A stretch of 64,000 bases of DNA from Volvox africanus (taxonomy: Eukaryota; Chlorophyta; Chlorophyceae; Chlamydomonadales; Volvocaceae). Position 1 is the first letter of the stretch, and each line of letters starts with the position of its first letter. The notes beneath the pieces were generated by a model. That model did not search any database and was not told the origin of the DNA. It worked only from the letters and a program-made list of their open reading frames with translations. Of the stretch, positions 1 to 23,662 are shown piece by piece. The stretch is taken from assembly GCA_030268105.1 (NCBI GenBank), contig BSDZ01000022.1, positions 2,025,001-2,089,000 on the forward strand, written 5' to 3'. The translations under genes were made by a program, and so were the position numbers.

Positions 1-60
1 GTGCATGGCTACCAACTTTGATTTTCATTCAAGTGTTGTACAGCCGAGAACAAGGAAGAA

Positions 61-69
61 TATAAAAGG
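61..69 (+). promoter_or_regulatory. TATA-like box
   Basis: A TATAAAAGG match lies in AT-rich sequence near the left edge. It could serve the coiled-coil gene downstream, whose first exon was not found, but no transcription start or first exon links the two. Confidence 0.15.
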
Positions 70-330
70 ATATATATAAGCAAGGTCAGCCATTAGATCT
101 TTAATTGGAACCCTATTATTTGTGTGTATACGTTATATGTATTTGTGTGTGTGTGTATGTGTGTGTATTTGCAGCATCTGACCGGGCCTGAACCAAACTA
201 AGGGCAGCTGCCCTGCCCTATCGTGTCTGTATGTGTATGTGTATTTGCCCCTGTCTTTGTTTGTGTATCCCTCTCCCCCCGTCTCCCGCCGTCTTCCCCC
301 GTACCCCCTCCCTTTCCCGTTTTCTAAATT

Positions 331-600
<270 letters not shown>

Positions 601-1020
601 ATTATTAAAATCCGGCGGTGCGGGGGCATACAGGGGATGGAGGCTATGCCGCCCCCAGCGTACTGTGTCATTACTATTACTATTCGTACTATTATTATCA
701 CTATATCTTTTAACTATCACCATTACAATCACCATTATTTTTATCATTATTATGTATGTATATTATTACTCTTCCACTAAGTCCCCGAAGTTCCTTCAGA
801 AGCGAACAAAATACCCCCTCCCCACCTCCATGTCCGGGGGTTCAACCCGGTGTCACACGCGCACGCTGTGACACTCTCACTCAGCCATGACACGTGTAAA
901 TTACCCCGCCTTTCCTCACCCCTCACCCCCGCCCCCGGCCCCCCCTTTCCACCCTCCCTTTGCCGTACACATGTACGACAACACATTGTCGTACAATCGT
1001 TGCACGACAACTGCTACTAG

Positions 1021-12416
<11,396 letters not shown>

Positions 12417-13240
12417 CAGCAGCAGCAGCAGCAGCAGTAGCAGCAGCAGCAGCACTTGCATATCAGCGTCCAGGCACTACAGCGGCGGCTGTAGCTGGAA
12501 ATCTCGAGCTGAAACGCTGTGGTGGTGGCGTTGGCGTATGGCTGCGGCGTATGTAGCGGCAAACAAGCACGCGCCCTTTCGTCCACTGGCCAAAAGCTGT
12601 AGCAAGCAGCAAGCAGCAGAAGTAGCAATAGCAGTAGCAGTAGCAGCAGCAGCAGTAATAACAGCAGTAGCAGCTGCATTTCCTCATGAAGACGGCTGCA
12701 AAGCAGCAGCGGCACTGCCTTGTGTCAGACGGCCCCAAAGCGGCAGACAGCAGCACACAGGGGCAGTAGCAGCCGCAGTAGCAATGACCAAGATTGTCAG
12801 ACGGCTGCAGCCTTGTTGGTATTTAAGGAGGAAGAAAACACACAAATCACACAAACAAACATCAGGGCTTTATTTATCTTATTCTGCGAAGGAGGGACAG
12901 CAGTGGTGGGCGGAAGCACCTTCCGCTTAGTCTGGGTGCGGCGTGGTACGGCATAGTTCATATTCAGACACCTTTAGACGCCGCCGCCGACGACGACGCC
13001 GATGCTGACGATGCTGATGATGCCGCCACCAATGCCGATGCCGATGGATGACGCTAACGACAACTCCGACGATGACGTCGACGATGATGCCAATTATGAT
13101 GATGATCAACATGATCATCATGGGGACGCTGTGCTGCGCTGAGTTGAGAACTAGCAATTTTATAATATAAGACATACGTTATGACTTACTAGGAGGCATT
13201 ACCGCAAGAAATGTATGGTGTATGGTGTAAATGGTGTGGG
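12417..13240 (+). other. probable 3' untranslated region of the coiled-coil gene, with CAG and GAY triplet runs
   Basis: After the stop there are CAG/TAG triplet runs (12417-12460 and 12600-12680), then GAC/GAT/GCC triplets at about 12975-13110. A TGTAA motif, the usual volvocine polyadenylation signal, occurs near 13224. No convincing coding exon is seen. An open frame from 13215 to 13496 (93 codons) begins at the end of this stretch, but it has no recognised family and no matching splice borders. Confidence 0.35.
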
Positions 13241-14236
13241 GTTGGAGGCGCAACAAAACGCCTTGACAAGGGCGGAGGGGGAGGCTCCCCCAAAAGCAGC
13301 CGTTGGAAAAAAGATGGAGACGGTTGTGGTTTCGGAAGCGCAGCTTGTTACGTTAAGAGTCGAGGGACGCTTTCGGGGTCGGGTACGGGGAGACCGAGGA
13401 GAAGGAGGGGTTTGCATAGGGCATGAAGTACCACCATTACTGGTGTCGGGCGGTAGTGCGTCTATGTGTGTGCGCGCGTGCCGGCAGCAGCTGTGAAGTG
13501 TTGTCCGTGTATATGTCTCACCCGACGGGGGCCGGGGACTACCGCTCGCCAAGGGTGGTTACAATAGAGCGTATACTTCCTGGTATGTAGATGCATGCAT
13601 TATTAACGTTTTCCTATCCTGTTAATGTTGGTCTGGTGTACTAACATTGCCTTCTGGCTCGTACCGGGCCTTACGAGCCCATACAAACTTCTTATCTGCT
13701 TGTAATCATCATAATCATGATGAAATTCGTGGTATGCAACTCGTTGAATGAGTTTCAGCAACGCAGGCAATGTGAGACACTGCATGCATTTTTAGAGATT
13801 ACAAAAACGTGTAGTTGAATATGCATATCAAGATTTACGCGAAGTCACATTACAGACCTGCTGAGGTTGCTCGCTTGTTGCGGGTGTCGGGGCTGTGGCG
13901 TCGAATTCGCTCTGGTCGAATGAGTAGGTTCGGTTCCCATGACTTGTAACGAGGGCCTGCGATCGTAATCATACTGAAATAATAGATTACACTGATCATG
14001 ACCAACCCGATAGTGCGCTGAATTGAGAAACCATCCGTTCAGGCAAAGGTTCCGCTTTCAAATTTGCTCCCAGTTCCATCTTTTAAGTGTAGACTCATAC
14101 ATAACAAGTAAGCTTTCGTAAAGGCAGGCCTTTGGGTCTCAAGAAGGATTCTTATGGACCGCACCGACACCATCAACCTTGGAAATAACTTCCCCTGAAA
14201 CCTAACTTGATGCTGATGAGTCTTCAGTATAATTTT
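13241..14236. other. intergenic, no confident gene
   Basis: No recognisable exon or RNA gene. A weak tRNA-promoter-like stretch lies around 13873-13945, with a B-box-like GGTTCGGTTCC, but no cloverleaf can be drawn. Confidence 0.4.
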
Positions 14237-17198
14237 ATGGCCGCCGTGGACGCAGGCTCCTCGGTCGACAGCATTTCTGAGGGTCGCGACCGAATAGATG
14301 TTCAGGGCGGTATCTCGCACCTGGGCCGCAAAGATGACGCCGTTGCAGCGGAGACCCGCGCACGATTAAGTGATGTGGAGGCCACCGCCATACAAGTAGC
14401 TCTGTTTCGGAGCCTGGCTGCGAGTCGGCTGTTGCGGCCGAACGGCCAGCCGTATTATGACGCATCGTACGATGCCGCAATCGTTAGTGCGTGAGTTATA
14501 AGGAACACTGGAAAGATTACATCCATCTCGTAATCTGTACTGCACGAAACCACAAGCAGGCACAGTTTTACTTGCTTTCTTCCTCCAAAACACCTTGCTG
14601 GTCAAAACTCCGCACAAAGCTGCACAACACAAAAGCATGACGCCGCTCTGTACGAAGCCCGCGCCCACACACAGCCGCGAATCATAAACCCTACACGACA
14701 ATAGCACCTAGATATGGTTTTAGGGTTTTTAAGGTTTTATGCTTGTGTCCCTAACTCGTAGTTGCAGTTGCTACTCATTCTTGTTGCCTGTTCGGAAAAA
14801 ACTCTCAGACGGACAGCCCTAAGACATGAAGCTCTACGGTCGCTGCCGCTGTCGTACGTACCTTTGGGTGTGCGATCCGAAACGCGCTTTCTCTTCCCCA
14901 TTTCACATCCTATCCCCTAGCTGTTCACCGGCCCTGGCGGAGACCGAGCTACTGTCTCGGCAAGGCCACATGCTGCCGGTCATGGCTATACGTACGGCAG
15001 AAATTGACCACCACATTATGCAGTCGTTACAGTGGGACGGGGCAGCGGGTCATGGGGAAGGAGGGCAAGCAGTGTACGAGCATGCACGGGCCCGAGCAGC
15101 AGCCGTGGATTGCACGGCAAACAGCGCCGCCGGCGCCACTGCCACAGTGCGGCAAGTGGTGCTTTTGGGCGCAGGGTTAGACGCACGGGCGTGGCGGCTG
15201 CGGCCGCTTTTACCAGCGACTGTAGCAGCGGCTGGGGGAGCGAAGGGGGAAGAGCTGCTCGGGAAAGGCGGTGATGCCGACGATGGCAGTAATAGTTCTG
15301 AAACGGCCGACAGGCCAGATACGCATATCGTAGATCCGACAGATCCTCGTGACCGCAGAAATGGTTGCGAGTTGGTCGTGTTTTACGAGTTGGACTCGGG
15401 CGCGGTGGAGCGGCTGAAGGTGGAGGTGTTGGGGCAGCCTGCTGCTGTTGCGGCGGGTATTTGCCGACGCGTGTTTCTGGCTGTGGATCTGGGAGGTCCA
15501 CCTGAACAGGTGGGGACTGACTGGCGGGGTGGAAATGAAGAGTATCAGTGCAACGGACCCACGGGTTTCACGTAGGGTATGTTCGTTGGGATTTCGCTTA
15601 CCCCAAGATGATTGTGAGGGGGCGTGGTCCGATCAACGGTCCCTGTTGGTGATGATATTGAAAAGCCGGAAGGTCTAGGACCATAGGTTCTTGGAGAACA
15701 CACACATGCAGCCTTTAGACATAAAAGCTATGACTAGAAATTTTTATATTTTAGCTATTGATAAAAGGTTCTTGTATGCTTCCTTATACATAATCTTCAC
15801 ACAGACATACGGGAACGCGCATGCACACAAACACACACACACACAAACAAAACAAAACACACATGCAGTCATATAACGTTTGCAGGCGTATTTGCTCCGC
15901 CTACCTAACCGCGCCTTTCATTCACATGGACTTCCTGACACGCAAAGACTCCGATGGCACTATGTGTTCATTCACACTCTTCTTTGCCTATTTGACACGT
16001 GACTCAACGACCCGCAACGAATTATCCAGTCCAGCTCCGCATAGATCCTTGGGTACGTGCGCTGTGTTTCTCTTCCTGTGTGGGACGGAACACACACACA
16101 CACACAAACAGCGAAGTGCACTGCGTGTGTGCGTGTATTGTGTATGCTTTCGTCCCTTCTTTCTCTCTCTACCCACCTGTCTCTCTCTCTCTCTCCTCCC
16201 TCTCAGTCTGTTTGTCTGTGCGTTTTCACCACGAGTTCTCACCGCAGACCCTTCGTGCCCTCGCCACCGCTGGCCACGACGCCCTCCGTCCCTCTGTGTT
16301 TGTGGCGGAGGGGCTCATCGGTTACCTTACGGCTGCTGGTACGTGTCCGCGTGTGAGCTCGTCTTGAGGAAGTCGGCCGGACTCAGCGGCAGGATGGACC
16401 GGGGATCCAGGAAAGGGGAGGGCAAGATCCAGAAGGCAAGATTTAGGCGATTTCATAGATAGGGGCCCTTGATAGGGTATTGTATTTGTTCTGATTTCGC
16501 TAATTTCATGGCTGGTCGTTCAGTAGCTTACACCATCCACTTACCTAACGCTTCCTCTCTCAGTCTTCTCCTTCCCCCATCTTGAGGCAAGCGCCTATCA
16601 CCCTTAACCTCTTCGATAGTGTATTACGAAATATGGGAAATACATTTCTATGAATAAGTAACTAAACAAAATTGAGAAATGAACAATCGTTTAAATCGTG
16701 TCAGGGGGTAATGCGCTGCTGGCGGCGCTGCGGTCAATCGCCGCCCCGGGGAGCCTTCTGTTGCTGAGTGCACCACCGAACCCTTCCTGGAGGGACCAAC
16801 TGGCTGCACAGGGTGTACGACTGCACCACGTGACGTACGAGGACGCGGAGGAAACACGGCAGAGGTAAGTGATGTGTGTGCCTGTGCCTGTGCCTGTGTA
16901 TGTGTATGTGTGTATGGAGTGACGAAGAATGACCGGAAGCGCGTCCGTCAGGTTTGGGAAAGTTAAATATTTTGGTTCCTTAGCTCTATGACTCAAAGCT
17001 CTTTGCTGACATAATTTGAACTTTTGTAACAACGGTGACGGTAACGGTAACGGCGACGTGCACACCAACTAACTAATTTTACCGAATGACAGGGTTCAAG
17101 CGGCAGGCTGGGCGGCGAAGCTGCTAACAGCTTCCGAGCTTGGCCAAAAGTACGATGTGCCGGACAACCGTTTCGAGCTGATCGTCGGCACCTGCTAG
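14237..17198 (+). CDS. SAM-dependent O-methyltransferase, leucine carboxyl methyltransferase-like family
   Basis: Exons with good support: about 14930-15509, 16248-16338, 16705-16864 and 17093-17198 (TAG stop), the last three in matching phase. Motifs: RTAEIDHHIMQSL near the start of the 14930 exon; SAM motif I VVLLGAGLDARAWRL near 15157-15200; acidic YELDSG near 15383; FVAEGLIGYLT near 16300; then APGSLLLLSAP and a C-terminal AGWAAKLLTASELGQKY. This order is typical of the LCMT/TIGR00027-type family of small-molecule or protein carboxyl methyltransferases. The substrate is unknown. An 18 bp microexon (16035-16052, encoding LRIDPW) joins neatly between Q at 15509 and the 16248 exon. The N-terminal exon (14237 to about 14480, containing ATAIQVALFRSLAASRLL) fits the family start, but its splice to 14930 could not be resolved; an alternative start is 14826. 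The domain includes low-complexity inserts at 15210-15350. A TGTAA lies near 17842. Confidence 0.72.
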
Positions 17199-18448
17199 CG
17201 AGCCCGTCTTATTAAGAACATTATACGGTAATAATGTTCGGTGTTGTGCTGGGATCTGTACGTCAATCTGTGGCATCCCTGCGGGTTTGTGAAATGTTGA
17301 ATGCGCACATCAGGACAGACCAACAAGTGCTGCCTGAGTATCAAGGGTAAATCAAAGGTAATGTGAACAGGGATCCCATATTTGCGGCCTACCTGGTAAG
17401 GTTGTATGCGGTCGTAGGAATGCTGTCTAGGGTGATAGTTGGCTAGGAGCGCAGGAGGTCATTCGAGGTGTGCCGCGGTTCTTGGTTGGTGAACGATGAC
17501 TAAAATTGGTTGGTATGATGCCAAGGGAGGAAGCGGCTGCCGCGCGCCGGCGGGAAAAGGGCAAAGGCATGGAGAGATGCGCAGTGTATGCGATGGAGTC
17601 CGGAAGAGGCAAGGAGAGCGGCGCTGTACTTGCGATTCATGCAAAAGCATGGATGCAACGCGCGTGTATGACAATAGGTCATGGGATCTCAATGTCGCGG
17701 GGAATGGAATGCGTTCAAATGCGATGGATGAGCTAAAGGACAGCTTTGGGAATAGCTTCAACGAATTTGTATTGCCATCGGCGCTGGCTGCGAGTAAATT
17801 ATTATGGCAATTCAACGGGTCCTTGATACTTTTGATGTATTTGTAAAACGGTAGCATGGCAATGACTGGTTGAAATATACAACTTCTTCGTCCTTCATCC
17901 AAATGCCCAACTTGTACGATAGTTCCTGCGATGCGTGCTGTCATCCTGCACCTTTGGTATCTCTAGTACAATCCGCAAAACATTTGAATACAGTACGCGA
18001 ACAACTTCTACTTCTACGCCTTCAGACAGCTGCGTCGGAAAGCCACTGTCGATTTGCCGCAAAATTCGAACTTGTGACACGAAAGCCCTGACAGAAGTCG
18101 CCACTAATTCGCCACAAAACGCGTGGTCAATTTTATTATGAATTTATACTTTTTGAATGGCATAACCGTGGTGATTCCGCTGCACCAGCTTGGCTGTCAA
18201 GGCGTTGTAGGCAAGTACATTTTTCTTGAAGTAATTTCGACTGCCTTTAATTCCTTTGCTCTTTGGGTATTACGAGATGGGATTCAACAATAACCTCACA
18301 CTGAAGCCTCGTATGTTTCCATGGACCATTACCTCCCGCTGTCAAAATGCTGCAGAATCATCAGTTAGTAACCTTTGCAGTGACTGAAGCAACTTTTATT
18401 CGGCACATGGATCTGACTTCTGAGAATCGCAGCTGTACAGAGCATCGG
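17199..18448. other. intergenic spacer
   Basis: Holds the probable 3' untranslated region of the methyltransferase gene (possible TGTAA polyadenylation signal near 17842) and the upstream region of the HRGP gene. Short open frames at 17496-17846 and on the opposite strand have no recognisable content. Confidence 0.5.
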
Positions 18449-18456
18449 TATATTTT
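18449..18456 (+). promoter_or_regulatory. TATA-like box upstream of HRGP gene
   Basis: TATATTTT about 95 bp before the ATG of the hydroxyproline-rich protein gene. Position and sequence are plausible for a core promoter, but this is inference only. Confidence 0.3.
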
Positions 18457-18550
18457 GGGGTCTCCTTCCCTTTCAACCGCAAGCAATTCTGGTTTCGTTT
18501 AGGACGTAAGCATTCAGCTTCATTTCAAGTACAACTACTGATCGTGGATC

Positions 18551-20845
18551 ATGCGGTATCATCGGCTCCATCAAGGAGGTCATCTGATCATTTTCTTGGC
18601 GCTCTGCATATCAAGCTGGGGAGCGAGCCGTCTCGGCACCGCAGCAGAGCGCCCCGCCCAAGCTACTTCTGCGTCCACTCGGCGTCAGCTGGCATCTGAG
18701 TCACCGGGTGGGGCTTCTCAATACGCGCCTGTCGCCTTCCCTGTTCCATGCGGTGAGGGTTACTTCCTTCGCCGCAACGGCCTACCTGTTGATACCATCG
18801 AGGGCTCCTGTCGTGATGCCGCCACCGGCGCCATCGTCGGCAGCGCACGGCTGTTTTTAAACTCCGTCGTCAACACAATCGCAGCCGTCGATGTTAATGA
18901 ACTCACGTTCGAGATAGTGTTGGCGCTACCCGCCCGTACGGAGATCCGAGGCCACTTGTACGACGACGCCAGCTTCGCCGCCGCCATCTATACTGGTAGC
19001 GGCGGCGACGGCGGCACGACGTGTTGCAATGGTCCACCAGAGCTGCCGGTTGTTGACGTCCTGCGTGAATCCATGCCCAACTTCCTTATCAGCCTGAGTG
19101 CCAGCGATCTAAACCTGACATCTTGCGTGGAGAAGTCGCTTCACTTGCTGATTTCATTTAGTCTGCCGAACGGAAGTGTGTTTTGGATGGCGTGGGATTG
19201 GGTAGCGGCCGGGGATACAGTCAACAATCTGTGCCCTAACTCGCAGAAGGCGTGGGCGGACAATCATTTTAGCATCATGCGTTGTCGGTGCGAGTCAACA
19301 GGACTACTGCTGCAGCCAGCTCCAGGTCCACCTTTGCCTTTGCCGCCACGGCCACTGTCATTGCCATCCCCATCACCACCGAATCCGAAGCAGTCTTCTC
19401 GCACACGTCCCCCTCCTAGGCCACCGTCGCCGCCGCCCCGAAGCCCCCGCACGCCATCACCGCCGCCGCGTAGGAAACCGCCACCGCAGCCTTCCCCACG
19501 ACCACCATCACCACCTCCTAACAAGCCGCCGTCGCCGCCACCACCACCTCCTAGCAAGCCGCCGTCACCGCCACCACCGCCTCCTAGCAAGCCGCCGTCA
19601 CCGCCGCCACCGCCTCCTAACAAGCCGCCGTCGCCGCCGCCACCGCCTCCTAACAAGCCGCCGTCGCCGCCGCCACCACCTCCTAGCAAGCCGCCGTCGC
19701 CGCCACCACCACCTCCCAACAAGCCGCCATCGCCACCACCGCCGCCTCCTTGCAAGCCGCCATCGCCACCGCCGCCGCCTCCTAACAAGCCGCCGTCGCC
19801 GCCACCACCACCTCCCAACAAGCCGCCGTCGCCACCGCCGCCGCCTCCTTACAAGCCGCCGTCGCCGCCACCACCACCTCCTAACAAGCCGCCATCGCCA
19901 CCGCCTCCGCCTCCTAACAAGCCGCCGTCGCCGCCGCCACCACCTCCTAACAAGCCGCCGTCGCCACCGCCACCACCTCCCAACAAGCCGCCGTCGCCAC
20001 CACCGCCGCCTCCTAACAAGCCGCCGTCGCCACCACCGCCGCCTCCTAACAAGCCGCCGTCACCGCCGCCACCACCTCCTAACAAGCCGCCGTCGCCACC
20101 GCCACCACCTCCTAACAAGCCGCCGTCGCCGCCACCACCACCTCCCAACAAGCCGCCATCGCCACCACCGCCGCCTCCTAACAAGCCGCCGTCACCGCCG
20201 CCACCACCTAACAAGCCGCCGTCGCCGCCGCCACCACCTCCTAACAAGCCGCCGTCGCCACCGCCACCACCTCCTAACAAGCCGCCGTCGCCACCGCCGC
20301 CGCCTCCTAACAAGCCGCCATCACCACTGCCGCCGCCTCCTAACAAGCCGCCATCACCACTGCCGCCATCGCCACTGCTGCTGATTCGTCCACCACCCAG
20401 GCCGCTGCCGCCAACTCCCAGACCGCCACCTCGTCCCCGGCCTCCCCCTCGCTTCACCCCATCCCCTAAACCCGCACCACCCAGCACTCCACCGCCCAAA
20501 CCAGCTCCCTCTCCCAACTTCCCTCCCAGCCCACTCCCTCCCCCAAGCCCTCGGCGTCCCCGCAGCCCACGGCCCCCCCCAAACCCATCTCCCCTTCACC
20601 TACCATCCATGCAGCCAATCGATTCCACACTGCCTTTCTCGCCACCATCTCCTCGGCGTCCATTAGCACGGCGAAACTCCCCGCCTCCACAGCGCTCCTC
20701 CGCTCCTTCCTTCCCGAAGGCTCCTCGGTTCCCCAAAGCTGCCCGGGCTCCGAAACCACCCCGGGCCCCTAGATCTCCCCCATCCCCTAGACCACCCCGG
20801 GTCCCGAAACCACCCCGTTCCGCCAAATTGTCAAAGCATAACTAA
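18551..20845 (+). CDS. secreted hydroxyproline-rich glycoprotein with long KPPSPPPPPP repeat rod
   Basis: Single open frame of 764 codons ending in TAA. The N-terminus is a signal peptide (basic start, hydrophobic HLIIFLALCISSWGA). A Cys-containing globular domain follows at about residues 55-255 (PCGEGY near the start, CCNGPPELP in the middle, ending in MRCRCES). Then comes a rod of 26 units of about 11 residues (NKPPSPPPPPP with S, C or Y replacing N in a few), encoded by a 33 bp repeat, and finally a basic Pro/Ser/Arg-rich tail with APR/PKPPR motifs. Ser-(Pro)n and Lys-Pro-Pro are substrates for prolyl hydroxylation and glycosylation in algal walls, so a structural role in cell wall or extracellular matrix is likely. 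It differs from typical pherophorins in lacking a second globular domain after the rod. The N-terminal domain was not recognised as a named family. Confidence 0.85.
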   Translation: MRYHRLHQGGHLIIFLALCISSWGASRLGTAAERPAQATSASTRRQLASESPGGASQYAPVAFPVPCGEGYFLRRNGLPVDTIEGSCRDAATGAIVGSARLFLNSVVNTIAAVDVNELTFEIVLALPARTEIRGHLYDDASFAAAIYTGSGGDGGTTCCNGPPELPVVDVLRESMPNFLISLSASDLNLTSCVEKSLHLLISFSLPNGSVFWMAWDWVAAGDTVNNLCPNSQKAWADNHFSIMRCRCESTGLLLQPAPGPPLPLPPRPLSLPSPSPPNPKQSSRTRPPPRPPSPPPRSPRTPSPPPRRKPPPQPSPRPPSPPPNKPPSPPPPPPSKPPSPPPPPPSKPPSPPPPPPNKPPSPPPPPPNKPPSPPPPPPSKPPSPPPPPPNKPPSPPPPPPCKPPSPPPPPPNKPPSPPPPPPNKPPSPPPPPPYKPPSPPPPPPNKPPSPPPPPPNKPPSPPPPPPNKPPSPPPPPPNKPPSPPPPPPNKPPSPPPPPPNKPPSPPPPPPNKPPSPPPPPPNKPPSPPPPPPNKPPSPPPPPPNKPPSPPPPPNKPPSPPPPPPNKPPSPPPPPPNKPPSPPPPPPNKPPSPLPPPPNKPPSPLPPSPLLLIRPPPRPLPPTPRPPPRPRPPPRFTPSPKPAPPSTPPPKPAPSPNFPPSPLPPPSPRRPRSPRPPPNPSPLHLPSMQPIDSTLPFSPPSPRRPLARRNSPPPQRSSAPSFPKAPRFPKAARAPKPPRAPRSPPSPRPPRVPKPPRSAKLSKHN
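19510..20375 (+). repeat. 33 bp tandem repeat encoding the HRGP rod
   Basis: In-frame tandem repeats, about 26 units of AACAAGCCGCCGTCGCCR-type 33-mers. One unit is shortened by one Pro codon near 20205. Third-position changes dominate, which suggests the amino-acid pattern is maintained. Confidence 0.9.
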
Positions 20846-21802
20846 TTTTTGAGAAGATTCATACGAGGAAATTGGTGTGGGTCTTTGGTTGAGAAGCAAG
20901 CGAGCAATATGTGTACTTAAAGCAGTTTAGCTACAACACCATGGAAAGGCGTTGTTCGGACAGACAGAGGTGCGGTGCATGTGTACGTTGCAAAAAGGCG
21001 CGACCAACTGTGTCCAGTCAGTCTGCGGTGTGGACTTTCGCTATCGATAGCCAGGGGGACGATCTATCCTTAGTCGTGGAACTGCTGCGGATGACGATGA
21101 TGATGATGACGATGATGAGGCAGAGGAGGAGGATGGCGCTCAGGCTTGCCACGGTTAAAATACAAGATACAACCGCTTGCAGCACGTGCATCTGCGCACG
21201 GCATTGTTCTGCTTCGAAAGAGCATATCTGTTCACGTGCATTTGCACTCTTGCTTGCTTGCGGTGTATTGCGTCCTTCATTCGTTTCTGGAATCTCCGAC
21301 CTGGCGCTGAGCTGGTGGATCAAACCAAAAACTGAAACCAATGCAATGCAAGTGCATGTATCCAGGTTATACTAGTTAACATGCATAAATGCACAGCAGG
21401 CATGTGACTATGCAGCCATATGCCATTCATGTCCGCAAGGTTGTGGAAACCGGAAGTAACCCCACCCCTACGTGGTGGGGGCTGGGGGAATGTGGCATAC
21501 GGAAAAGGACGCGTATGCACTGTGTATGTATCTGTGTGGGGCAGTGGCGGCGGCGTGCGGAAGAACCTTTTGAGTAACATGTACAGTCCACTTGCGTTAG
21601 CAGATGAATGCACACACCGCGTACGGGTTATTGGGTTATCGCATGCGGCGATGGTAGGCGCCCTTTGTTCAGCCGCACGGCGGAGCTCTGGTGTGCAGTT
21701 CCTCGTGCCGCGAACCAGTGATTGCATCGCATCACCATTGAAGTTGAAGATGTTTTCGCTGGATAGGCGCATGCATGGAAGAAGAGGTGCATGCATGTGG
21801 CT

Positions 21803-21923
21803 CTGGCTGAGGGGTGTTGTATCTCTGTTGTGTCGGCCTACGCAAAGGCCCAATCGGAAGATGACCACACACGGTCCATCCTGGGCACTACCCGTAGATA
21901 CCCCAGGATACTACAATGGGCAG
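21803..21923 (+). repeat. dispersed repeat family C, copy 1
   Basis: About 120 bp that matches 45818-45937 on the opposite strand with only a few differences. It contains an imperfect dyad, ATCCTGGG...CCCAGGAT. Part of it (TAGATACCCCAGGATACTAC) also occurs inside the copia element near 41645-41690. Confidence 0.8.
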
Positions 21924-23577
21924 CTGCTCTTGCTGCCAGGCAGGTGGGGGCGCGTGTGTGCGAGCGCAGATGCAAGTGAGGATGCCTAGGAGGTGGGGAG
22001 AGACCATTACCCCCTTTGGTGTCGCGTCTTCCTTTTGTTGGATGGATGGTGTCGTATAAGGTCTCAACATACGCAGGTCACCGTATGCATATCCCTGTGT
22101 CTCACCAAGTCGCCGCTCTATAGACAGGCAACACAGGGCCTAGACAGGAAAAACACAGTGATGGTTGATAATGCATGATGGTCATATCCCCTAAGAAGAA
22201 ATGGTTTGATGATTCGTCAGCTACATAGATCGATAGAACGTTTGGTACCTAACTCCTGGGAACACGATGAACATGTTGTGAGTTCCCATCGTGTCGGCTC
22301 CCTGTTATACGCATCATACAACCGGTCGTTGGGGGTTATACCTACTACCTACCTACCTACCTACCTATATGTATGTATGTTTATGCGAACGGAATGCCAG
22401 CCACCTCCTTTTCCCGCCAGTACACTAATGGAAGAGGCTGTGTGGGGTGAGGAGGGACAGATAGACCTACCTAACTACCGTTGCAAATGCGCCTTCATTT
22501 TCTGTGGGTTGATGTATTTGTACTGTGCCGTACAGTGTTCACTCTGCTGGCCATATATAATTTTTGTCGGCCAAGTTGCACATGGAATGAGGTAGAAATG
22601 CACCCGGCACGCATTCAACTGTTTTGCACTTTTTTTATAGCGCCAGAGGGATACTCGCGTGCTGTGCGGTGCCAGTATGTGCTGCGCTGCTCACATGTGG
22701 CCAAACGTCGTGATGGGTTACAGCACCGGTAAGCTGACACAGCGGGGTCCCCCCCTTCCCCCGCACACATAACTCTCATACGCCGGGCCGTTTTTCCCAT
22801 ATCCGTTATGTTTAGTTATAATTCCGTTTAATTATAGAGCTTGGTTTAGGTAATATTATTGATGTATTGAGCAGAGGACAGGTAGAAGGTGGATAAATAG
22901 ATAGATGGATGATACGTACAGAGCGGCGGGCCGCCGCTTGGCCGCCACCTCCTCATCTCACAATAATGGAAACAGAAGGCGCTCGTAATGAGTTAGTGGA
23001 GGTAGAAACCTTTCGTTAGTTATGCCGTTGGATGCTGGTGGTAATGGTGGTTGTGATTGTCATCTGTGGATACGCGTGCGCCGAATGATGATGTTGTTGA
23101 TGATGTTGGATTGAGGAGGGGGACGCCAGCAGCTGCGGGTGCTGCTAACATACACATATCCCGTACGTACGGAAGGAAGGAACGGCGTGCAAATATGGAA
23201 ATTTGAAGGATTAAAGTTTTTCTGTAATGATGATGGTGATGATGATCTCCGGAAAGGACCGATGGGGAGATCAATGAATGCCACTTGGTAATGTTTGTGA
23301 TCCATATCTGCGAGTGTCTGCTGACGATGACCACCAGGACCATATGGACGTAACTATTGAGCCCCTTACGTCTAACCCGACCTATGAATGCCCCGTGACT
23401 GTTTACCTTCTAAGAAAGACCACAGACATTGGAGAAGAGACCACCTGTTCAATCTGTCCTTTTCCGAAGCCCCAAATCTGTTATTCTGCGGTTTTGGTCA
23501 ATTATGTGAAGATGCAGTCTTTTTTGTGTTATCTGTAGAGCTATAGGTGCTTGGGGGGGCCTGTAATAGCTGAGATA

Positions 23578-23662
23578 GAGCCGCAAAGGCCCTCTCTCGA
23601 GATGCTGATATGGTGCTTCTGCACCTTAATCGTGGAAGTGTGTTGCCGTACGTGTACGACTA
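23578..23662 (+). repeat. dispersed repeat family B, copy 1
   Basis: About 85 bp, closely matched at 50811-50895 in the same orientation. The central block TCGAGATGCTGATATGGTGC is identical and both copies end in CCGTACGTGTACGACTA. No coding capacity is seen; origin unknown. Confidence 0.8.

Noticed and set aside
13873..13945. Possible tRNA or tRNA-derived SINE (B-box-like GGTTCGGTTCC)
   Set aside because: No cloverleaf and a poor A box; only one such copy seen.
15821..16462. 213-codon open frame on the + strand within the methyltransferase gene
   Set aside because: Out of frame with the conserved exons and runs through CA and pyrimidine-rich intron sequence.
19264..20517. Glycine-rich open frames antisense to the HRGP gene
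   Set aside because: Mirror of the Pro-rich repeat codons; the + strand has the signal peptide and the Cys domain.
21420..21989. 189-codon open frame on the + strand
   Set aside because: Overlaps dispersed repeat C and has no family features or splice context.
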